Positions 56,171 to 64,000 of a DNA stretch of 64,000 bases are shown here, piece after piece; positions within the stretch are counted from its first letter, which is position 1, and every line of letters starts with the position of its first letter. Origin of the DNA: Methylobacterium sp. J-078 (GTDB lineage Bacteria; Pseudomonadota; Alphaproteobacteria; Rhizobiales; Beijerinckiaceae); contig NZ_JAKSYI010000141.1 in the NCBI RefSeq assembly GCF_022829285.1, positions 124,001 through 188,000 of the forward strand, written 5' to 3'. The translations under genes and the position numbers were made by a program. Below the pieces are notes generated by a model. That model ran no database searches, had not been told where the DNA came from, and saw only the letters and a program-made list of their open reading frames with translations.

Positions 56171-57238
56171 ATGGCCGTTGATTTCACCATGCGTCAGCTT
56201 CTCGAGGCCGGCGCCCACTTCGGACACCAGGCCCACCGCTGGAACCCGAAGATGCAGTCCTACATCTTCGGGACGCGCAACAACATCCACATCATCGACC
56301 TCGCCCAGACCGTGCCGGCCCTCCACCAGGCCCTGCAGGCTGTGAGCGACACCGTCGCCAAGGGCGGCCGCGTGCTGTTCGTCGGCACCAAGCGCCAGGC
56401 GGCCGACACCATCGCGGAAGCGGCCAAGCGCTCGGCCCAGTACTACGTCAACTCCCGCTGGCTCGGCGGCATGCTGACCAACTGGAAGACCATCTCGGGC
56501 TCGATCCAGCGCCTGCGCAAGGTCGACGAGACCCTCGACGGCGGGGCCCAGGGCCTCACCAAGAAGGAGCGCCTGATGCTGGCCCGCGAGAAGGACAAGC
56601 TCGAGAAGGCGCTCGGCGGCATCAAGGACATGGGCGGCGTGCCGGACCTGCTGTTCGTGATCGACACGAACAAGGAGCAGCTGGCGATCAAGGAGGCCCA
56701 GCGCCTCGGCATCCCGGTGGCGGCCATCGTCGACACCAACTGCAATCCGGACGGCATCACCTACGTCGTGCCCGCGAACGATGACGCCGGCCGCGCCATC
56801 GCCCTGTACTGCGACCTGATCGCCCGCGCCGCCATCGACGGCATCTCGCGCGGCCAGGGTTCGAGCGGTATCGATCTCGGCGCCTCCGAGGAGCCGGTCG
56901 CCGAGGAACTGCCGGCCAACGACGACGCGGCGGCCTCCGTCGAGTCCGGCTCGGTCACCCAGGCCGACGTCGCCGCCCTCGTGGAGTCCACCGAGCACTT
57001 CGAGCTGCTCTCGGCTCCCCGCGGCGCGCCCGACGACCTGTCCAAGCTCCACGGCGCCGGCCCGCAGATCGTGCAGAAGCTCAACGAGGCGGGCATCTAC
57101 CACTACTGGCAGCTCGCCTCTATGAGCGCCGACGACGTCGCCAAGGTCGATGCCGACCTCAAGCTGAACGGCCGCATCGGCCGCGACGGCTGGGTCGAGC
57201 AGGCCCGCGGCTTCGTCGAGGCCGCCGCCGCCGCCTGA
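56171..57238 (+). CDS. rpsB: 30S ribosomal protein S2 with C-terminal HhH-like domain
   Basis: A 355-residue S2; E. coli S2 has 241. Residues 1 to about 230 are standard S2 ([40 protein letters not shown]). An acidic linker (about 235-280) leads to a C-terminal domain (about 285-350) with [16 protein letters not shown] and [13 protein letters not shown], a helix-hairpin-helix-like fold seen in some ribosomal and NADH-dehydrogenase-associated proteins of Rhizobiales. The extension is in frame and well formed, so it is not a misassembly. Its role is unknown. Confidence 0.95.
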   Translation: MAVDFTMRQLLEAGAHFGHQAHRWNPKMQSYIFGTRNNIHIIDLAQTVPALHQALQAVSDTVAKGGRVLFVGTKRQAADTIAEAAKRSAQYYVNSRWLGGMLTNWKTISGSIQRLRKVDETLDGGAQGLTKKERLMLAREKDKLEKALGGIKDMGGVPDLLFVIDTNKEQLAIKEAQRLGIPVAAIVDTNCNPDGITYVVPANDDAGRAIALYCDLIARAAIDGISRGQGSSGIDLGASEEPVAEELPANDDAAASVESGSVTQADVAALVESTEHFELLSAPRGAPDDLSKLHGAGPQIVQKLNEAGIYHYWQLASMSADDVAKVDADLKLNGRIGRDGWVEQARGFVEAAAAA

Positions 57239-57247
57239 TCCCGCACC

Positions 57248-57325
57248 GGCGGCCCGTCATCGGGCCGCCATCGGCGGATCGGACACTGCTTCCTGAAGCC
57301 CGGTGCTTGTCCTGAGCGCCGGGCT
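57248..57325 (+). terminator. Two hairpins in the rpsB-tsf gap
   Basis: GGCGGCCCG-TCAT-CGGGCCGCC (57248-57269, perfect 9 bp) lies 9 nt past the rpsB stop; AGCCCGG (57297-57303) pairs with CCGGGCT (57319-57325). A CCCCCCGGGGGG palindrome follows at 57373-57384. None has a T-run. They may limit read-through from rpsB to tsf. Confidence 0.45.
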
Positions 57326-57421
57326 CAGTCGCTTCAATAGACTCAACCCCTCAAGAATGTCGGCTTCGCGAGCCCCCCGGGGGGTGACTTCGCATCCGGC
57401 AAGACACGGAAAGGACCCGCC

Positions 57422-58342
57422 ATGGCCAACATCACCGCCGCACTGGTGAAAGAGCTCCGCGAGAAGACCGGCGCGGGCATGATGGACTGCAAGGGCGCGC
57501 TCAACGAGACGGACGGCGACATCGAGGCCGCCGTGGACTGGCTGCGCAAGAAGGGTCTCGCCAAGGCCGCCAAGAAGGCCGGCCGCGTCGCCGCCGAGGG
57601 CCTCGTGGCCGTCGAGTCCGCCGGCCACCACGCCGCCATCGTCGAGGTGAATTCCGAGACCGACTTCGTCGCCCGCAACGACAGCTTCCAGGCCTTCGTC
57701 CGCGAAGCCGCCAAGCTCGCCCTGAACACCGACGGAACCCTTGAGGGCCTCGAGGCCACCACGTTCCCCGGCTCCGCGACGACGGTCAAGGAGAACCTCT
57801 CCAGCCTCATCGCCACCATCGGCGAGAACATGACCCTGCGCCGCGTCGCCAAGCTCGACGTGACCAAGGGCGTCATCGCCTCCTACGTCCACGGCCAGGT
57901 CGTCGACGGCCTCGGCAAGATCGGCGTGCTCGTCGCGCTGGAATCCGAGGGCGATGTCGAGGTGCTCTCCGCCCTCGGCCGTCAGATCGCCATGCATGTC
58001 GCCGCCACCAACCCGGTGGCGCTGGATGCCGCCGGCGTCGATCAGACGACCCTCGATCGCGAGATCAACATCCTGCGCGAGAAGAATGCCGGCAAGCCCG
58101 AGAACGTGCTCGCCAAGATCGTCGAGAGCGGCCTGAAGAGCTACTACAAGGAGGTCACCCTCCTGGAGCAGCCCTTCGTGCACGACGGCTCCAAGACCGT
58201 CGCCCAGGTCCTCAAGGAGGCCGAGGGCAAGGCCGGCGCGCCGGTCAAGCTCACCGCCTTCGTGCGCTACGCCCTTGGCGAGGGCATCGAGAAGGATGAG
58301 AGCCCGGACTTCGCGTCCGAGGTCGCGAGCCTCTCGCGCTGA
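57422..58342 (+). CDS. tsf: Elongation factor Ts
   Basis: A 306-residue guanine nucleotide exchange factor for EF-Tu. The N-terminal UBA-like domain [20 protein letters not shown] and the catalytic [15 protein letters not shown] are diagnostic. It follows rpsB in the universal rpsB-tsf order and precedes pyrH. Confidence 0.97.
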   Translation: MANITAALVKELREKTGAGMMDCKGALNETDGDIEAAVDWLRKKGLAKAAKKAGRVAAEGLVAVESAGHHAAIVEVNSETDFVARNDSFQAFVREAAKLALNTDGTLEGLEATTFPGSATTVKENLSSLIATIGENMTLRRVAKLDVTKGVIASYVHGQVVDGLGKIGVLVALESEGDVEVLSALGRQIAMHVAATNPVALDAAGVDQTTLDREINILREKNAGKPENVLAKIVESGLKSYYKEVTLLEQPFVHDGSKTVAQVLKEAEGKAGAPVKLTAFVRYALGEGIEKDESPDFASEVASLSR

Positions 58343-58389
58343 AGCGCTCCGGTCGCCGATCCGGCGCCGAAATCCTTCGAAAACGACCG

Positions 58390-58417
58390 GGGGCGGTGGC
58401 AGCGATGCCGCCGCCCC
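58390..58417 (+). terminator. 12-bp stem-loop between tsf and pyrH
   Basis: GGGGCGGTGGCA (58390-58401) pairs with TGCCGCCGCCCC (58406-58417), with one T-G pair, closed by a GCGA tetraloop, 47 nt past the tsf stop. There is no T-run. Probably a partial terminator or processing hairpin. Confidence 0.55.
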
Positions 58418-58510
58418 TCGACGTTCCGGCCCGCCTTGGGCTAGACACCCCTCCGCTTCCATTTGGCTTCCCGCCCGAGATCTCGGGCCGGGTTTGAGGG
58501 GACTGGCTCG

Positions 58511-59233
58511 ATGCCGGAGACCACACCGTTTCGCCGCGTCCTCGTGAAGCTCTCGGGCGAGGCCCTGACCGCCCCCGACGGCTACTGGCTCCACCCGCCG
58601 ACGCTCGCTGGCATCGCCGATGACATCGCCCGCACCCGGGAGGCCGGCATCCAGATCGCCCTGGTCGTGGGCGGCGGCAACATGATCCGTGGGGCCCGCA
58701 TCTCGGCCGCCGGCTGGATCGACCGGGCCACGGGCGACTCCCTGGGCATGATGGCCACGGTGATGAACTCGCTGGCCCTGGAGACGGCCCTGAACGCCGC
58801 CGGCGTTCCGGCCCGCACCATGTCGGCGGTCTCGATGCCGACGATCTGCGAGACCTATGCCCGCCAGCCCGCCCTGCACCACCTCGACAAGGGGCAGGTC
58901 GTGGTGCTCGCCGGCGGCACCGGCAACCCCTACTTCACCACCGACACCGCCGCCGTGCTGCGGGCCGCCGAACTGCGCTGCGAGGCGGTGCTCAAGGCGA
59001 CGCAGGTGGACGGCGTCTACTCGGCCGATCCGAAGCGCGATCCGAGCGCCACCCGCTACGACCGCCTGACCCACGACGAGGCCATCGCCCGCGACCTCAA
59101 GGTGATGGATACGGCCGCCTTCGCGCTGGCCCGCGAGAGCCGCCTGTCGATCGTCGTTGGCTCGGTCCATGCCCCGAGTTCCATCAAGGCGATCCTCACC
59201 GGTGAGGCGCCGGCCACCCACGTCGTCCCCTGA
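58511..59233 (+). CDS. pyrH: UMP kinase
   Basis: A 240-residue amino acid kinase-fold enzyme that phosphorylates UMP. VLVKLSGEAL, VVGGGNMIRG, ATVMNSLAL and TQVDGVYSADPK are the bacterial UMP kinase motifs. ATG at 58511 follows GAGGGG. Full length. Confidence 0.96.
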   Translation: MPETTPFRRVLVKLSGEALTAPDGYWLHPPTLAGIADDIARTREAGIQIALVVGGGNMIRGARISAAGWIDRATGDSLGMMATVMNSLALETALNAAGVPARTMSAVSMPTICETYARQPALHHLDKGQVVVLAGGTGNPYFTTDTAAVLRAAELRCEAVLKATQVDGVYSADPKRDPSATRYDRLTHDEAIARDLKVMDTAAFALARESRLSIVVGSVHAPSSIKAILTGEAPATHVVP

Positions 59234-59486
59234 ACGCCTGCGCCGAAGTGCTCGCCCATTCGAGGAAAGAGAATGATGCGGGGGCGGAAAGCTTACGGAC
59301 GTTGCGCCATGCACTCCGCCGGGGGATTCCGCCCGCGGGATCGGCGCGGATGACGGAGCGAGCGATTTCGCGCCGCGCGGGTGCGAACGCCATTTGCGAC
59401 CCATCTCGTTTTGGTTCATTGAGGCCCACGAACGGGCCCCGGCGGCCCGACCCCACTCCCTCCAGTTCGCGTCGGGAACGATCCGC

Positions 59487-60053
59487 ATGGCAGCCATTCC
59501 AGAGTTCGACCTGAATGACATCAAGCGTCGCATGCAGGGCGCCGTCGCCTCGCTGAAGGGCGACCTCGGCTCCCTGCGCACCGGCCGCGCCACGCCGAGC
59601 ATCCTCGACCCGATCCAGGTCGACGCCTACGGGGCGATGATGCCCATGGCCCAGGTCGCCACCGTCAGCGTTCCGGAGCCGCGCCTCCTCTCGATCTCGG
59701 TCTGGGACCGCGGCATGGTCAGCGCCGTCGAGAAGGCCATCCGCGAGTCCGACCTCGGCATGAATCCGCAGACGGAAGGCCAGACGATCCGCCTGCGCGT
59801 GCCGGAGATGAACGAGCAGCGCCGCAAGGAGATGGTCAAGGTCGCGCACAAGTACACCGAGGAGGCCCGCGTCGCGGTCCGCCACGTGCGCCGCGACGGC
59901 CTCGACCACCTCAAGAAGCTCGAGAAGGACGGCGCCATCAGCGAGGACGACGAGAAGCGTCAGGCGGGCGACGTCCAGAAGGCGACCGACCAGTTCATCG
60001 CCGAGATCGACGGCGTGCTCGCCGCCAAGGAAAAGGAGATCATGCAGGTCTAG
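59487..60053 (+). CDS. frr: Ribosome-recycling factor
   Basis: A 188-residue protein that, with EF-G, splits post-termination ribosomes. The start ([13 protein letters not shown]), [13 protein letters not shown] and [16 protein letters not shown] are typical. It lies 253 nt after pyrH; that gap shows no gene. Full length. Confidence 0.96.
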   Translation: MAAIPEFDLNDIKRRMQGAVASLKGDLGSLRTGRATPSILDPIQVDAYGAMMPMAQVATVSVPEPRLLSISVWDRGMVSAVEKAIRESDLGMNPQTEGQTIRLRVPEMNEQRRKEMVKVAHKYTEEARVAVRHVRRDGLDHLKKLEKDGAISEDDEKRQAGDVQKATDQFIAEIDGVLAAKEKEIMQV

Positions 60054-60093
60054 GAGCCCGCAGGATCGACCTGATACGGTCTCGGGACGGCGC

Positions 60094-60966
60094 GTGATCG
60101 ACACGAACGACGGATGGGGGAGAAGCGCGTTGGGTCGCTCAGGGGGCGCGCGTCAGATCGAGGCCGCGAGGGTGCACGGCGCCGAGGCGGTCGCACCGGG
60201 CGCTCAGGATGGCGGGCCGACGGGCTTTTCCGCGCAGCCGCTCGCCGCCGTGCAGGCGGTGCCCGCCCATGTCGCCATCATCATGGACGGCAACGGGCGC
60301 TGGGCGGCCGGGCGCGGATTGCCCCGTGTCGAGGGCCACCGCCGGGGCGTCGAGGCGGTGCGCCGGGCCGTGCGCTCGGCCATCGACCTCGGCGTGCGCT
60401 ACCTGACCATCTACAGCTTCTCGTCCGAGAACTGGCGCCGGCCCGCCGCCGAGGTCGCCGACCTCATGGGCCTGCTCAAGCTCTTCGTGCGCCGCGACCT
60501 CGCGGATCTGCACGGCAACAACGTGCGCGTGCGTATCATCGGTGAGCGGGCGGGCCTCAGCGTCGACATCGCCGGCCTCCTCGACGAGGCCGAGGAGCGC
60601 ACCCGGGCCAATACCGGCCTCACCCTGGTGGTGGCCTTCAACTACGGCGGTCGCCAGGAGATCCTGCGCGCGGTGCGCCGCCTCGCCCGCGACGTCGCGG
60701 AGGGGCGCCTCGCCCCCGACGCCATCGACTTCGACGCCCTGTCGGGGGCCCTCGACACCACCGGCATCCCGGACCCGGACCTCGTCATCCGTACCTCCGG
60801 CGAGCAGCGCCTCTCGAACTTCCTCACCTGGCAGACGGCTTATGCCGAGTATGTGATCGTGCCGGAATTCTGGCCCGACTTCGACGACGACGCCTTCCGG
60901 GCGGCCCTCGACGAATACCATCGCCGCGACCGCCGCTTCGGCGGCCTCAGCGGCAAGGCCGGCTGA
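60094..60966 (+). CDS. uppS: Undecaprenyl diphosphate synthase
   Basis: A cis-prenyltransferase that makes the lipid carrier for cell-wall synthesis. [20 protein letters not shown] and [12 protein letters not shown] are diagnostic. With the GTG at 60094 the protein is 290 residues; the first 57 are unlike the family and lack motifs. Alternative GTG starts (60172, 60250) would give nearer the normal 240-250 length, so the start is uncertain. Confidence 0.94.
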   Translation: MIDTNDGWGRSALGRSGGARQIEAARVHGAEAVAPGAQDGGPTGFSAQPLAAVQAVPAHVAIIMDGNGRWAAGRGLPRVEGHRRGVEAVRRAVRSAIDLGVRYLTIYSFSSENWRRPAAEVADLMGLLKLFVRRDLADLHGNNVRVRIIGERAGLSVDIAGLLDEAEERTRANTGLTLVVAFNYGGRQEILRAVRRLARDVAEGRLAPDAIDFDALSGALDTTGIPDPDLVIRTSGEQRLSNFLTWQTAYAEYVIVPEFWPDFDDDAFRAALDEYHRRDRRFGGLSGKAG

Positions 60967-60968
60967 TC

Positions 60969-61832
60969 ATGGCCTCCGGAGACGCGGCGCCGGCCTCGCC
61001 GCGCGGTCCCTTCGCGGGCCGCGAGTTCCAGGCCCGGGTGGTCTCGGCGATCCTGCTCGGCGCCATCGTGCTCTCGGCCCTGATCATCGGCGGCTGGCCC
61101 TTCGCGGTGATCTGGCTCGCCGCCGGCATCGTCTTCGCCGCCGAGTGGATCGGCATGAGCGTGATCGTGCCGCGCCGCCTCGTGCTCGCGCTCACCGCCG
61201 CGACGCTGTTCGGCCTCGTGCTCTGCCTGCACGGGGACGCCTCGTTCGGGGTCGGCCTCGCCGTCGCGGGCATCGGCATGGTCCTGGTGGCGGCCGTGGC
61301 GAAAGAGGCCGCCGGACGGGTCCGGGCGGTGGCCGGCCTCCTCTGCGCGGCCGTGATCGCCCTGGTGCCCACCGCCCTGCGCGACGATCCGGCCATCGGC
61401 CTCCTCGGCCCCGCCTGGATGTTCGCCGTGGTCTGGACCACCGACATCGTGGCCTATTTCACCGGCCGCACCCTGGGCGGCCCCAAGCTCATGCCCCGCG
61501 TCAGCCCGAAGAAGACCTGGTCGGGCGCCATCGGCGGCCTCGTCGGCGGGACGCTGGCGGGGATCGGCCTCGTGGTCTTCGCCCGCGATCACGGCTGGAG
61601 CGACCTCGCCAGCGCGCCGCTCGCCCTCGTGGGCCTTCTCAGCGCCATCGCCTCGATCCTCAGCCAGGGCGGGGACCTCGTGGAATCGGCCCTCAAGCGT
61701 CGCTACGGCGTCAAGGATTCGGGCCGCGCCATCCCGGGCCACGGCGGCGTCATGGATCGCCTCGACGGCTTCTTCGCCGTGGCCGTCCTGGCCAGCTTCT
61801 ATCTCATCGCCCGCCGCTTCGTGGCGGCCTGA
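60969..61832 (+). CDS. cdsA: Phosphatidate cytidylyltransferase
   Basis: A 287-residue membrane enzyme forming CDP-diacylglycerol from phosphatidate and CTP. About eight helices; the CDS signature near the C-terminus is SALKRRYGVKDSG then PGHGGVMDRLDG. It begins 2 nt after uppS, so the two are cotranscribed, and dxr follows after 12 nt. Confidence 0.95.
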   Translation: MASGDAAPASPRGPFAGREFQARVVSAILLGAIVLSALIIGGWPFAVIWLAAGIVFAAEWIGMSVIVPRRLVLALTAATLFGLVLCLHGDASFGVGLAVAGIGMVLVAAVAKEAAGRVRAVAGLLCAAVIALVPTALRDDPAIGLLGPAWMFAVVWTTDIVAYFTGRTLGGPKLMPRVSPKKTWSGAIGGLVGGTLAGIGLVVFARDHGWSDLASAPLALVGLLSAIASILSQGGDLVESALKRRYGVKDSGRAIPGHGGVMDRLDGFFAVAVLASFYLIARRFVAA

Positions 61833-61844
61833 AGGACCCTTCCG

Positions 61845-63008
61845 TTGCTGACCGTCACAATCCTCGGCGCCACCGGCTCCATCGGCCAATCCACCATCGA
61901 CCTGCTGCTGCAGCATCCCGACCGCTTCCGCATCGGCGGCCTCGTGGCGGGGCGCGACGTCGCGGCGATCGCCCGGCTCGCCGGCAACCTGAACCCCGAT
62001 TTCGTCGCGCTGGCCGATGAATCCACCGGCCCGGCCCTGCGCGAGGCGCTCGCCCACACGGGCATCCGCAACGGGGCCGGGGAGGGCGCCGTGCTGGAGG
62101 CGGTCGCCCGCGATGCCGACATCGTCGTTGCGGCGGTGAGCGGCGCGGCCGGTCTCCGGCCCACGCACGAGGCGCTAAAGCTCGGCCGCACGGTGGCGCT
62201 GGCCAACAAGGAGAGCCTGGTCTGCGCCGGCGACGCCTTCATGCGCGACGCCAAGCGCTACGGCGCCACCCTGTTGCCGGTGGATTCCGAGCACAACGCC
62301 CTGGCCCAGGCGCTCGGCGACGGGCGCCTCGACGACGTTTCGAAGATGACCATCACGGCTTCCGGCGGCCCGTTCCGGACCTGGACCCGCGAGCGCATCT
62401 CGAGCGCCTCGCCCACGGAGGCCGCCGCCCACCCGACCTGGTCGATGGGCATGAAGATCAACATCGATTCGGCCTCCCTGATGAACAAGGGCCTTGAGCT
62501 GATCGAGGCGCACCACCTCTTCGCCCTGGAGCCGGAACGACTGGACGTCATCGTCCACCCGCAATCGATCGTGCACGGCCTCGTCTACTGGCGTGACGGC
62601 GCGGTGACGGCCGGCCTCGCCATGCCGGACATGCGGGTGCCGATCGCCCATTGCCTCGGCCTCGGCGAGCGCCTGACGATCGCGCGCGGGCGCCATCTCG
62701 ACCTCGCCGCCGCCGGCAGCCTCACCTTCGAGGCCGCCGACGAGGCGCGCTTCCCGTGTCTGCGCATCGCCCGTACGGCTCTCGCCGCCGGGGGTGCCGC
62801 CCCGACCGTGATGAACGCAGCCAACGAGATCGCGGTGGCGGCCTTCATCAAGGGGGCGATCGGCTTCTACGGCATCGCCGACCTCGTCGAGCGCGCCTGC
62901 GAGCACTTCGCCGGCCAATACCGGACCGCGCCGGAGAACGTGGACGAGGCGTTGGCCATCGACGCCGAGGTCCGCCGCTGGAGCAGCCAGGCCGTCGCGG
63001 CGGCCTGA
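61845..63008 (+). CDS. dxr: 1-deoxy-D-xylulose 5-phosphate reductoisomerase
   Basis: A 387-residue NADPH enzyme, second step of the MEP isoprenoid pathway. ILGATGSIGQST binds NADPH; ANKESLVCAG, PVDSEHNAL and IVHPQSIVHG form the metal and substrate site. The start is TTG at 61845, right before the first strand. It ends the uppS-cdsA-dxr block, where rseP often follows; here a TetR gene faces it instead. Confidence 0.95.
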   Translation: MLTVTILGATGSIGQSTIDLLLQHPDRFRIGGLVAGRDVAAIARLAGNLNPDFVALADESTGPALREALAHTGIRNGAGEGAVLEAVARDADIVVAAVSGAAGLRPTHEALKLGRTVALANKESLVCAGDAFMRDAKRYGATLLPVDSEHNALAQALGDGRLDDVSKMTITASGGPFRTWTRERISSASPTEAAAHPTWSMGMKINIDSASLMNKGLELIEAHHLFALEPERLDVIVHPQSIVHGLVYWRDGAVTAGLAMPDMRVPIAHCLGLGERLTIARGRHLDLAAAGSLTFEAADEARFPCLRIARTALAAGGAAPTVMNAANEIAVAAFIKGAIGFYGIADLVERACEHFAGQYRTAPENVDEALAIDAEVRRWSSQAVAAA

Positions 63009-63014
63009 GCCTCC

Positions 63015-63659
63015 TCAGGCGTCCGGGCTATAGCCCGCCAGGAAGACCCGCACGGCCTCGCCGACATTGTGCTCGATCTCCACCTGCGCGGCCCCGTCGC
63101 CGGCGTTGAACAGCAGGCGGGTCAGCAGTCCGGCCTGACAGATCTGCAGGAACTGGCGCGCCGCGAGGTTGGTGTCCGCCGGGCGCAGCCGCCCTGCCGC
63201 GACCTGCGCGTCGAGATAGGCGGCGAGCCGGGTCGTGCCCTGGACCGGCCCCGCCTCGAAGAAGGCCTGGCCGAGGCGGGGAAACTTCTCGCAGGCGCCG
63301 ATGACCATCCGGATCACCGTGACGTGCTCCGGCCGGATCATCTCGGCGAGATAGCTGCGCCCCAGGCGCGTGAGCACCCCGCGTACATCCGGATCGTCGG
63401 CATCGAGCCGGAACAGCACCTCGGCGAGTCCGCGCTTCTCCGCCAGCGCCAGGGCCTCGAACAGGGCTTCCTTGCTGTCGAAGTAGACGTAGAGCGTCCC
63501 CTTGGAGACGCCCGCCGCCTTGGCGATCTCCCCCATGCTCGCGCCGTCGAACCCCGAGGCCATGAAGACCGCGCGGGCGCCTTCGAGGATCTGACGACGC
63601 TTGTCGGTCTCGGGCGATGTGCGCTCCCGCGCATCCAGGGTAGCTTCGGCGATCGCCAT
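63015..63659 (-). CDS. TetR-family transcriptional regulator
   Basis: A 214-residue repressor. The N-terminal helix-turn-helix has MGEIAKAAGVSKGTLYVYFD and FEALALAEKRG; the C-terminal half resembles the AcrR/TetR_C effector domain. ATG at 63659 was chosen; a longer frame would read through its own operator. Two identical 19-bp operators lie just upstream, between it and a divergent probable efflux gene, so it likely represses both. Confidence 0.93.
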   Translation of the reverse strand: MAIAEATLDARERTSPETDKRRQILEGARAVFMASGFDGASMGEIAKAAGVSKGTLYVYFDSKEALFEALALAEKRGLAEVLFRLDADDPDVRGVLTRLGRSYLAEMIRPEHVTVIRMVIGACEKFPRLGQAFFEAGPVQGTTRLAAYLDAQVAAGRLRPADTNLAARQFLQICQAGLLTRLLFNAGDGAAQVEIEHNVGEAVRVFLAGYSPDA

Positions 63660-63674
63660 GGTCGTGATCCTGAT

Positions 63675-63693
63675 TGACCGAACGGTTCGGTCA
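63675..63693. promoter_or_regulatory. TetR operator 1
   Basis: TGACCGAAC-G-GTTCGGTCA is a perfect 19-bp palindrome 16 nt upstream of the tetR start, and it adjoins a TATTAT -10-like hexamer on the minus strand (63693-63698). The position fits autorepression. Confidence 0.75.
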
Positions 63694-63740
63694 TAATATC
63701 CCAGGGCCTCGGGCCGCGCCAGCTTTCGCGGCTCAGAAAA

Positions 63741-63759
63741 TGACCGAACGGTTCGGTCA
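63741..63759. promoter_or_regulatory. TetR operator 2
   Basis: An identical copy of the 19-bp palindrome, 66 bp centre-to-centre from operator 1 and 42 nt before the divergent gene at 63801. It is placed to repress that gene. Confidence 0.75.
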
Positions 63760-63800
63760 ATGTCTGCCGAGAGGCCGATCGCCATCATGAGATCGACGCC

Positions 63801-64000
63801 ATGAGTCTGCGCGAGGACGATGGATTGCGGGCCGAGCCCGCCCAGCTTGAGACCGTCGGGACGGGTGCCGCCTCCGTGCCCCCCGCGGCCGTGACGACTG
63901 CACCGAAGACTCCGGCCGTCATCGCGGCGTCGCCGGCAGAACTGCCGGCCAAGCCGCGGCGTGCGCGCAAGCTCGTCATGGCCACTCTGTTCCTCGCCGC
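63801..64000 (+). CDS. 5' part of a probable efflux adaptor (membrane fusion) gene
   Basis: An open frame from ATG 63801 (MSLREDDGLRAEP) runs off the window end after 66 codons. It begins with a proline/alanine-rich hydrophilic stretch followed by RRARKLVMATLFLA, the start of a membrane anchor. This shape, and the divergent TetR gene with twin operators, suggests an RND or MFS periplasmic adaptor. The identity cannot be settled without the rest of the gene. Confidence 0.55.
   Translation, partial: MSLREDDGLRAEPAQLETVGTGAASVPPAAVTTAPKTPAVIAASPAELPAKPRRARKLVMATLFLA

Noticed and set aside
57373-57384. CCCCCCGGGGGG as a regulatory palindrome before tsf
   Set aside because: Simple C/G runs are common in this genome and no loop or factor site is evident.
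1-64000. CRISPR arrays, insertion sequences, prophage or integrase genes
   Set aside because: No regularly spaced repeats, transposase or phage protein motifs were seen on either strand.

Overview
The window is a GC-rich chromosomal segment (roughly two thirds G+C by eye) from an alphaproteobacterium of the order Hyphomicrobiales (Rhizobiales), most likely Methylobacterium or Methylorubrum. Evidence: a Porin_2-type outer-membrane porin, the Rhizobiales histidine operon with a DUF2628 gene inside it, the order rpsF-rpsR-DUF2232-rplI-dnaB-alr-radA-cvpA-purF, the pdxJ-acpS-lepB-rnc-era cluster, the rpsB-tsf-pyrH-frr-uppS-cdsA-dxr cluster, and a 139-residue DHFR-like protein resembling the dihydromethanopterin reductase (DmrA) of methylotrophs. 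Most of the window is core housekeeping DNA.

Layout. 1-8.5 kb: Entner-Doudoroff genes edd-eda, a DctA-type symporter, and two GltI-like periplasmic binding proteins flanking a major porin. 8.5-12.3 kb (minus strand): a TerC-family membrane protein translationally overlapped by a four-PAS hybrid histidine kinase. 12.8-15.7 kb: the three-gene cytochrome bc1 operon. 15.8-21.6 kb: methylthioadenosine phosphorylase, then hisB-DUF2628-hisH-hisA-hisF-hisE-coaA. 21.75-23.8 kb: a lower-GC cassette of four small genes, three tightly packed, that look like immunity proteins of polymorphic toxin systems, with no toxin nearby. 23.9-28.5 kb: thpR and a GDSL esterase divergent from a YbbA/YbbP-like ABC exporter. 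28.5-37.9 kb: aldo/keto reductase with divergent LysR regulator, a secreted protein of unknown function, NnrU, YfgM-like protein, Der, a DUF2235 putative lipase, a YbdK-type carboxylate-amine ligase and the DmrA-like reductase.

37.9-48.1 kb (minus strand): SDR, purF, cvpA, radA, alr, dnaB, rplI, a DUF2232 membrane protein, rpsR and rpsF. 48.3-51.5 kb: an orphan low-GC gene, an MgtC-family protein with a small PepSY protein, and two rRNA-modifying enzymes. 51.6-55.5 kb: era, rnc, lepB, acpS, pdxJ. 55.6-63 kb (plus strand): a PH-domain protein, rpsB with an extra helix-hairpin-helix-like tail, tsf, pyrH, frr, uppS, cdsA and dxr. At the right edge a TetR regulator with two identical 19-bp operators faces the truncated start of a probable efflux adaptor gene.

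No tRNA, rRNA, CRISPR array, insertion sequence or prophage was found. The parts least explained by known biology are the four-gene immunity-like cassette, the TerC-kinase coupling, the DUF2628 gene inside the his operon, the S2 fusion, and the secreted and DUF2235 proteins of 30.5-36.2 kb.
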